Source of the DNA: Bacteroidota bacterium
GTDB lineage: Bacteria > Bacteroidota > Bacteroidia > Bacteroidales > CAIWKO01
Assembly (NCBI GenBank): GCA_037133915.1
Contig: JBAXND010000007.1
Location: forward strand, 68,085-114,855
Reading direction: 5' to 3'
Length of the DNA stretch: 46,771 nt
The notes under the pieces are model-generated. The model did no database searches. It saw nothing but the letters and a program-made list of their open reading frames with translations, and was not told the DNA's origin. The translations under genes and the position numbers were made by a program. The first letter of the stretch is position 1. Each line of letters begins with the position of its first letter. Below, piece by piece: positions 36,187 to 45,100 of the stretch.

Positions 36187-39100
36187 ATGCAAAAGTCCAT
36201 TACTCTTAAACTGAAGCTGACAGCCGCAATACTGTTCGCGTTTTTAAGGAATTCAATCGGAGCAAACCTCAGCCATTACATGCGGATGAACACAGCGGCA
36301 ATAGCTTTCTTGCTTCTCGTATTCGGGAATACTTCGGCCGTCTTCTCACAGGACGCCCGTGGAACCGAAACAAAAGACATCTACGCAAAGATGTATGCCG
36401 ACTATGGTTCGGATAATGAAATAACCGCTTTGCGTACACGAGAGTCGAAGCATTTTAAAAACAGTGACGGGAGTATTACCGCCTGCATTGCATCAGGCAC
36501 TTCATTGCACTACCTGGAAAACGGTAAGTGGAATGATATCTCAAACGAGATACTTTCACATTCGGGTTTACCCGGATACCTGTATGAAAATACGGCCAAC
36601 GAATTTAAGACCTATTACAAGGGCGGTGGCGCAGGTATCAAAACGGTTCTTCCCGAAGGCGAAGTTACCGACTGGATGTCGCCGGTTGTTTATTGGGAAG
36701 GTGGTGAACAAAAACACATCCTCACCGACAAATGGAACGAGAGCGGAAACATCTCCGGAAACGAAATTACATTTTCAGGAATTGCAAACGGAATCTCTGT
36801 TCGTTTTACTCAAAATAACGACAGCAGAAAAATGGATTTATTACTCGCCAATAAAACCATTTTTGACAACCTCGATTTCACTCCCGAATTTTTGGTGATT
36901 GAAGAAAATATTTCTATACCTGCTTCATGGACTTTAAGCGTTAGCGGACGCGAAATAAATATTTACGATGAGAAGGGCAAATGGATTTTAAATTATCCCT
37001 GCCCGGTTGTATCTGATAATTCAAAATCTGATGATGGTCCTGCCGAAACAAATGGCGCTATCACCGCCGATGGAAATAATGGAAATTACAAAATAAAAAT
37101 TTCAGTACCTTATGCTTGGTTAAAAAATAATTCCAGAACCTATCCGGTAATTATTGACCCAACCACCAGCTACTATCCATCCAATACCTCGATGTGGACA
37201 GGATATCAAACAACCGCTAATGGAGCTAAGACTTCCGGTGTACTTAGACTTCTTAGTACAACCTATGACACCTGGGCAAAATTTAATATTTCATCTATTC
37301 AGGCCGGGTCAACAGTCAGTAGTGTAGTGTTCAACTCGTATTTTTATACTCCTAGCGGCACTTCTATCAAATATGCAAGGCTCAATGACATGAACGCAAC
37401 AGATCCTGTCTCTGCCTCTGCATCAGCAGTTACCACTGCAGTCAATGCAAACGACTACTATGTTACCAATTATTACTTCGGGTACACATCAGCATATTAC
37501 GGATGGAAAAATGCAACACTTGGAACAAATGCCAACACCGATGTTCAGAATAGGATTTCACAGGGGTGGACCGCTGTCGGTGCTAACTGGTCTTCCGGTA
37601 ATACAGCCACGACGATGTCTCATTATGGTTATGGTGCAACAAATCCTCCTTACCTTAGTATAACATATACCGTTCCTCCTCCTCCCGTCGACCCAGCTAC
37701 TCCTACATCCAACTCTCCTCAATGCGGTTCGGTAACAATAACAGCTAACGGTACGGCTCCTGGTGGAGAAGTATGGTACTGGCAGGGAACAAGTTGCGGT
37801 ACATCCACCTCACGGGGAAGCGGCACAACTTATACAGCCACCTCAAGCGGTACTTATTATATCAGGTCTTACAGGAGTTCAGACGCGCAATGGTCAACGG
37901 GATGCGGAAGTATTTCTGTAACGGTTAACCCAATTCCTTCTGATCCGACAAGTACGTCAGCCTCTCCGTTAACAACATGCGATCAGGTTGATGTTACCTT
38001 ATCGGCCTCCGGGAGCGGAACGATATACTGGTTCGATGGCTCTTGCGGTTCTAATACCGGAAGTGCCATTGGCAGCGGCTCGTCGTTTGTTGTTACTCCG
38101 GGTCCGGCTACAGCAACTACATATTATTCTAGAAACTTCAATGGTGCTTGTTTCAGTACAAATTGCCAGAGCATTACGGTTCAAGCGGGGACAACTCCCT
38201 CGGCACCGGGAAGTGCAAGTGCAACACCGTCGACAATAACGTGTGGAGCTTATTCTGATCTTTCAGCATCCTCAACCGGTAACCTCATTCGCTGGTATGA
38301 TGCTGCATCAGGAGGAACTTTGCTCGCGACGACAGCAGACGGAGCAAATTTTAATGTTCAGCCGTTTACAACTACGACATATTATTCTGAAGCCGTTTCA
38401 ATAGCCGTAAACAGCCAAACATTTTCGTATACTGGTTCCCAGCAAACATGGACTGTTCCGGCAGGTGTCACGAATATCACTATTGATGCACAAGGTGCAC
38501 AGGGTGGCGGGGCATATGGCGGATTAGGCGGACGTGCTATTGGAACAATGCCGGTTACTCCGGGGTCTACATTATATGTTTATGTTGGTGGTCAGCCCAC
38601 AACTAGGCCGGGAGCAGGAAGCGGCGGCTTCAATGGCGGCGGTAGTATAATGGCACTGCCATGCGGCGGTGGGACAAACGATGGCTGGGGCGGAGGCGGA
38701 GCTTCCGATGTCAGATTAACAACATCTCTTTCTGACAGGATTATTGTTGCAGCAGGAGGCGGTGGAACCGGATATGGAGACAGAGTTGGTGGTGATGGTG
38801 GAGGTCTTACCGGTAGTTCAGGTATTGCTCCTTATGGAACAGCACCAACAGGTGGTACTCAAACAGGCGGCGGAAATGCCGGTGAAAATAATGGTACCTA
38901 TGCGGGTGCAGGTAGCCTGGGAACAGGTGGAGACGGTGGCCCAACATCTGTAATGTGCATGGGTGGCGGCGGCGGCGGCGGATACTATGGCGGCGGTGGA
39001 GGTTACTCCAGCAGCGGTGCCGGTGGATCCAGCTGGACTTCATATTCAGGAAGCACAAACACATCAATGACTGCTGGATACAAAAGTGGAAATGGGTCAG

Positions 39101-42100
39101 TTACTATTTCATGGGATCTCCCGTTGTGTTCAAGCACAACAAGAACACCTGTAACGTTAACTGTTGATCCAATAAGTATTCCAACCAGTGAAACGGCAAG
39201 TCCTTCATCTATTGCTTGTGGTGAGTCATCAGATTTATCGGCTGTCTCGGCCGGAAATACAATTCGATGGTATGATGCTGCATCAGGCGGCACATTACTG
39301 GGTACTTCGGCAAGCGGTGCTAACTTCAATGTTGCTCCCTTTGCCACGACCACATATTATGCAGAAGCATATAACTCCAACTGCGGTTCTTCTTCAAGAG
39401 TATCTGTTATTTTAACTGTTTCTTCGATGCTTGCACCAGGCAGTGCAACCGCAACACCTTCAGTTATTGTGTGTGGTGGTACAACTGATATTAATGCAAC
39501 AGGAAGCGGAAATATTATTTATTGGTATGATGCACCTACAGGCGGCAACCTTATTTCGACGACGGCAAACGGAGCGAATTATAATTTATTGCCAGTATCG
39601 ACAACAACTTATTATGCTGAGGCCGTTTCAATTTCAAATTTGACGGCTACCTTTAATAATACTAGTACCGGACAATATGGCTCCCTCCAGTATTGGACAG
39701 TTCCTTCGGGTGTTACTAATATTAATATTGATGCTTACGGTGCACAGGGCGGTAATAGCAGTTATGGCACTGGTGGTAAGGGTGCAAAAATGAGTGGCAA
39801 TTTCAATGTTACTCCCGGTCAGACATTAACAATTATGGTAGGTCAGCAAGGTCCATCGCAAGGAAACGATGGTGGCGGCGGTGGCGGGACCTTCGTTGTT
39901 GACAACACAAATACTCCTCTTATTATTGCCGGTGGCGGTGGTGGTGCCAGTTATTCCGGACCGACCAATGGTATTGATGGCACAACGTCGACCAGCGGTA
40001 CTTCCGGAGCAAATGGCGGTTCTGGTGGAAGTGGCGGAAACGGTGGTCAGTCTGTTGGATGTGCCGGTGCCGGTGGTGGTTTCTCATCTAACGGTCAAAA
40101 CGGTCCTTCGTGCAGCAGTGGATGCAACGGTGGTCAGTCATTCCTGAATGGTGGAGCCGGTGGCTGTACTTCAAACAATTGCACCGGCGGATACGGCGGT
40201 GGCGGCGGAACCCACGGTGGTGGCTGGGGCGGCGGCGGCGGCGGCGGTTACTCCGGCGGCGGTGCTTCTACAAGCAGCCAGTTCGGTGGTGGCGGCGGCG
40301 GTTCATACAATGCCGGTACTAACCAGAATAATATAGCTGGTAATAATTCCGGTAACGGTAAAGTGATTATCACATACGGCATACCTCTTTGTGTGAGTGC
40401 AACCAGAACTCCGGTTACTGTCACAGTTAACCCTCCTGCCGGTCTTAGTCTGGTTACAGCAACACCTGACACCGCTTGGTGTGGCGGTTCATCAGATCTT
40501 AATGCAACTTCAACCGGCAATACGATTCGCTGGTATGATGCAAGCACAGGAGGAACTCTCCTCGGAACATCAGCAAGTGGTGCTAATTATAATGTAACAC
40601 TTCTTACAACAACAACAACATATTATGCAGAGTCATATAACGGGACCTGTGCGAACCCCACAAGGGTAGCCGTTACCGTTCATGTAAAATCGCTTACTGC
40701 ACCTTCACCAGCTACAGCCAGCCCCTCAACAATATACTGCGGTGGCTCAACAGACCTTTCAGCCACCGGATACGGCACAGCTATCCAATGGTATGATGCT
40801 TCAAGCGGTGGTACGTTATTGTCTACCACATCGAACGGTGGAAACTATCATGTTACACCGGCTTCTACAACTACATATTACGCTGAAGCAATTACAGCAA
40901 ATTCCGGATCTCAGTCATTTTCCTATACCGGATCTCAGCAAACCTGGACTGTACCTACGGGCGTTACGAGTATTACTATTGATGCCTACGGCGCACAGGG
41001 TTCAAATAATCAGCAGCCGGGCGGCTACGGCGCCCAGGCGCAGGGTACGCTTTCAGTTACTGCCGGTCAGACCTTATATATATATGTAGGCGGACAGGCC
41101 GGATTTAATGGCGGTGGAGTGCCGGGTTCCGGTGGTTCATGGCCGGGAGTTTACGGTGGTGGTGCTTCTGACATCCGCCTTGGCGGAACAGCACTTACCG
41201 ACCGCGTTATTGTTGCTGCCGGTGGCGGTGGCGGTGGTTCTGCAGGTTCATCATGGACAGCTTATGCCGGTGGTATTGGTGGTGGTCTGACAGGTGGTAA
41301 TGGCGCAGGATGCTGCGGTACACAGCCTACAGGCGGTACACAAAGCTCAGGTGGGATAAGAGGTTCAGGTTGTAACAACTGTGGCGATCAAATGACCGAT
41401 GGTTCACTTGGACAGGGTGGTCACGGTGACGACGGTTGTTCTTCTTACGGAACCGGAAGCGGCGGCGGCGGCGGCTATTATGGCGGCGGTGGCGGCGAAT
41501 CATGCGGTAGTGGTAGCGCCGGTGGTGGTGGCTCCTCATATATCGGCGGAGTAACTGCCGGAACAATGAATGGTGGTGTACGTTCAGGTAATGGACAAAT
41601 AACCATCTCATGGTCAGGAACTTTATGCTCAAGCGCTTCAAGGACACAGGTTATTGTAACTGTTGATCCTCCGGTTGTTCCTTCAAGCCTTTCAGCAACC
41701 CCTGATACAGTTTGGTGTGGCAGTTCTTCAAACCTTATTGCTACTTCTGTTGGCAACACAATTCGTTGGTACGATTCTCTTACAGGTGGTACCATGCTTG
41801 GAACTTCACCCAGTGGCAGTAATTATAATGTAACACCTCTTACTACAACAACATATTATGCCGAATCTTATAACGGTACGTGTGCCAATCCTACAAGGGT
41901 TGCCATTGCTGTGAATGTTAAGAGCCTTACTGCTCCCACTCCTGTTACGGCTTCGCCGGATACGGTTATCTGCGGAAGCACTTCAAATCTTGCAGCTACA
42001 GGTTACGGAAGTATAATCCATTGGTATGATGCTTCTTCGGGTGGAACATTATTAGGTTCTTCTAACAACGGTGCTAATTTTAACGTTCTTCCTGTTTCTA

Positions 42101-45100
42101 CAACAACTTATTATGCTGAAGCAGTTTCTATGCTCAGCGGCTCTCAGACATTTAACTATAACGGTGGCCAGCAAACATTTACTGTTCCTGCCGGTATTAC
42201 TCAGGTAACGATTGAAGCTGTTGGTGCCGCTGGTACCGGCCGCAATGGTCATACTCCCGGTTATGGTGGTAAAGCCAAAGGCGACCTTAGCGTTACTCCG
42301 GGACAGTCGCTCTACGTCTTTGTTGGCGGACAGAGTGGTTTCAACGGCGGTGGCTGGGGTGTTAATAATTGTTACGGCGGTGGCGCTTCTGATATCCGTA
42401 TTGGCGGCACAAACCTTTCTGACCGTGTTATCGTTGCCGGTGGCGGTGGCGGTGCCGGTGGTGATGGTTACAGTTGCTCATCTGCTACTGGACATGGCGG
42501 CGGCGGAACCGTTGGCGCCAATTATGCCGGTGGTGCCGGTGGATCAGGTTATGGATTCTGTGGTTCCGATGGCGGAACCAATGGCGGCTCTAGTTCATCA
42601 GGTTGTCATGGCGGCGGCGGCGGCGGCGGCGGCCTCTATAGTGGCGGTTCAGGCGCTTATGCAAATTGCTATGGTTACACAGGTGGAAATGGTTCTCTCG
42701 GTGTTGGCGGAAATGGTAATTCAGGATACTGCTCTTATGCAGGCGTTGGCGGCGGCGGCGGCGGTTATTACGGTGGCGGTGGTGCTGCCGGTGGTAACTG
42801 TGGCGCCGGACAGGGCGGCGGCGGTTCTTCATGGACTGGTACACTCAGCAATCCTTCGTTCCAGGCAGGCGTTAATTCCGGTGACGGATATGTTACTATT
42901 TCATGGAGCTCGCTGCTTTGCACAAGTGCTTCCAGATCTCCGGTTACTCTTACTGTAATTCCTCCGGTTATTCCTTCAAGCGTTATAGCTACTCCCGATT
43001 CTATCTGGTGCGGTGGAAACTCTAATCTTTCGGCTATTTCTACCGGTAATACAATCCGTTGGTACGATTCTCTTACTGGTGGTACAATGCTTGGGACATC
43101 TCCCAGTGGAAGCAATTACAATGTTGCACCTCTTTCTACAACAACATATTATGCGGAAGCTTACAATGGTACATGTGCTAATCCCACAAGGATAGCTGTT
43201 ACCGTGAATGTTAAGACACTTATCGCGCCCGCTCCTGTTACGGCTACACCCGATACAGTAACTTGCGGTAGCACTGCTAACCTCAATGCAACAGGTTTTG
43301 GCAACATCATTTATTGGTATGATGCTCCTACAGGCGGAAATCTTCTTTCAACAACCTCTAATGGTGCAAATTATAACGTTCTCCCGATTTCAACAACAAC
43401 GTATTATGCGGAAGCTGTTTCTTTAAATTCAGGTTCGCAGACATTCAACTACAATGGAGGCCAGCAGACTTTTACTGTTCCTGCAGGGGTAACAGCTATT
43501 AATGTGGATGCTTACGGTGCTCAGGGTGGTTCAGTTTATTATACTGGCGGTTATGGTGGTCGCGTTCAGGCAACTCTGACCGTTACTCCGGGACAAACAT
43601 TATATGTATATGTTGGCGGACAAGGTCAGACCTATTCTCCGGGATTCAACGGTGGTGGATATGGCTCACCCAACAACTCCTGGTCTAATGGTGGTGGCGG
43701 TGGCGCTACTGATATCCGCGTAAACGGCACATCATATTCCGACCGTATTCTCGTGGCAGGTGCCGGTGGCGGTTCAGGTTATAACAATGGTATGTGCAAT
43801 GGTGGTGCCGGTGGCGGTCCGTCAAATGCAGGTAACGGTTATTCTAACAGTTCTTACGACGCTTATTATGCCGGTGGTGGTGCTACTCAATCATCTGGCG
43901 GACAAGGTGCCAATGGTGGCGGGTCCTATGGTTCATTTGGTACCGGCGGTAACGCTGCTTACTATAATTATGCCGGCGGCGGCGGTGGTGGTTACTACGG
44001 CGGCGGCGGCGGCTACTATTACGGTGGCGGCGGCGGTGGAAGCTCGTGGGTTACTCCTACAGGTTCCTCAGCCATTACTCATACTCAAGGTGCACGTTCA
44101 GGCAATGGTACACTTACCATTTCATGGAGTAATATGCTCTGTACCAGTTCATCAAGAACACCGGTTACAGTAACTGTAATTCCGCCTACTGTTCCTTCGA
44201 ACCTTTCAGCAACCCCTGATACAGTTTGGTGTGGCAGTTCTTCAAATCTTATTGCTACTTCTGTTGGCAACACAATTCGTTGGTACGATTCTCTTACAGG
44301 TGGTACCATGCTTGGAACTTCACCCAGTGGCAGTAATTATAATGTAACACCTCTTACTACAACAACATATTATGCCGAATCTTATAACGGTACGTGTGCC
44401 AATCCTACAAGGGTTGCCATTGCTGTGAATGTTAAGAGCCTTACTGCTCCCACTCCTGTTACGGCTTCGCCGGATACGGTTATCTGCGGAAGCACTTCAA
44501 ATCTTGCAGCTACAGGTTACGGAAGTATAATCCATTGGTATGATGCTTCTTCGGGTGGAACATTATTAGGTTCTTCTAACAACGGTGCTAATTTTAACGT
44601 TCTTCCTGTTTCTACAACAACTTATTATGCTGAAGCAGTTTCTATGCTCAGCGGCTCTCAGACATTTAACTATAACGGTGGCCAGCAAACATTTACTGTT
44701 CCTGCCGGTATTACTCAGGTAACGATTGAAGCTGTTGGTGCCGCTGGTACCGGCCGCAATGGTCATACTCCCGGTTATGGTGGTAAAGCCAAAGGCGACC
44801 TTAGCGTTACTCCGGGACAGTCGCTCTACGTCTTTGTTGGCGGACAGAGTGGTTTCAACGGCGGTGGCTGGGGTGTTAATAATTGTTACGGCGGTGGCGC
44901 TTCTGATATCCGTATTGGCGGCACAAACCTTTCTGACCGTGTTATCGTTGCCGGTGGCGGTGGCGGTGCCGGTGGTGATGGTTACAGTTGCTCATCTGCT
45001 ACTGGACATGGCGGCGGCGGAACCGTTGGCGCCAATTATGCCGGTGGTGCCGGTGGATCAGGTTATGGATTCTGTGGTTCCGATGGCGGAACCAATGGCG

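Noticed and set aside
42590..42844. Arg/His-rich minus-strand frames over the glycine-rich DNA, also at 20336-20659 and 38807-39067
   Set aside because: Antisense reading of GGC/GGT runs gives Pro, Ala, Arg and His strings. No family resemblance and no start signals.
42212..42958. A 248-codon plus-strand frame (repeated at 44726-45472), rich in Val, Ala, Leu and Met
   Set aside because: It is a +1-type shadow of the giant gene: GGT/GGC glycine codons read out of frame give Val/Ala. It duplicates at exactly the same 2514-base offset, and the giant frame explains the DNA better.
43760..44173. A 137-codon frame of the same kind, with a copy at 46274-46687
   Set aside because: Another shadow of the giant frame; it has no independent start signal and differs between copies only where the duplication differs.
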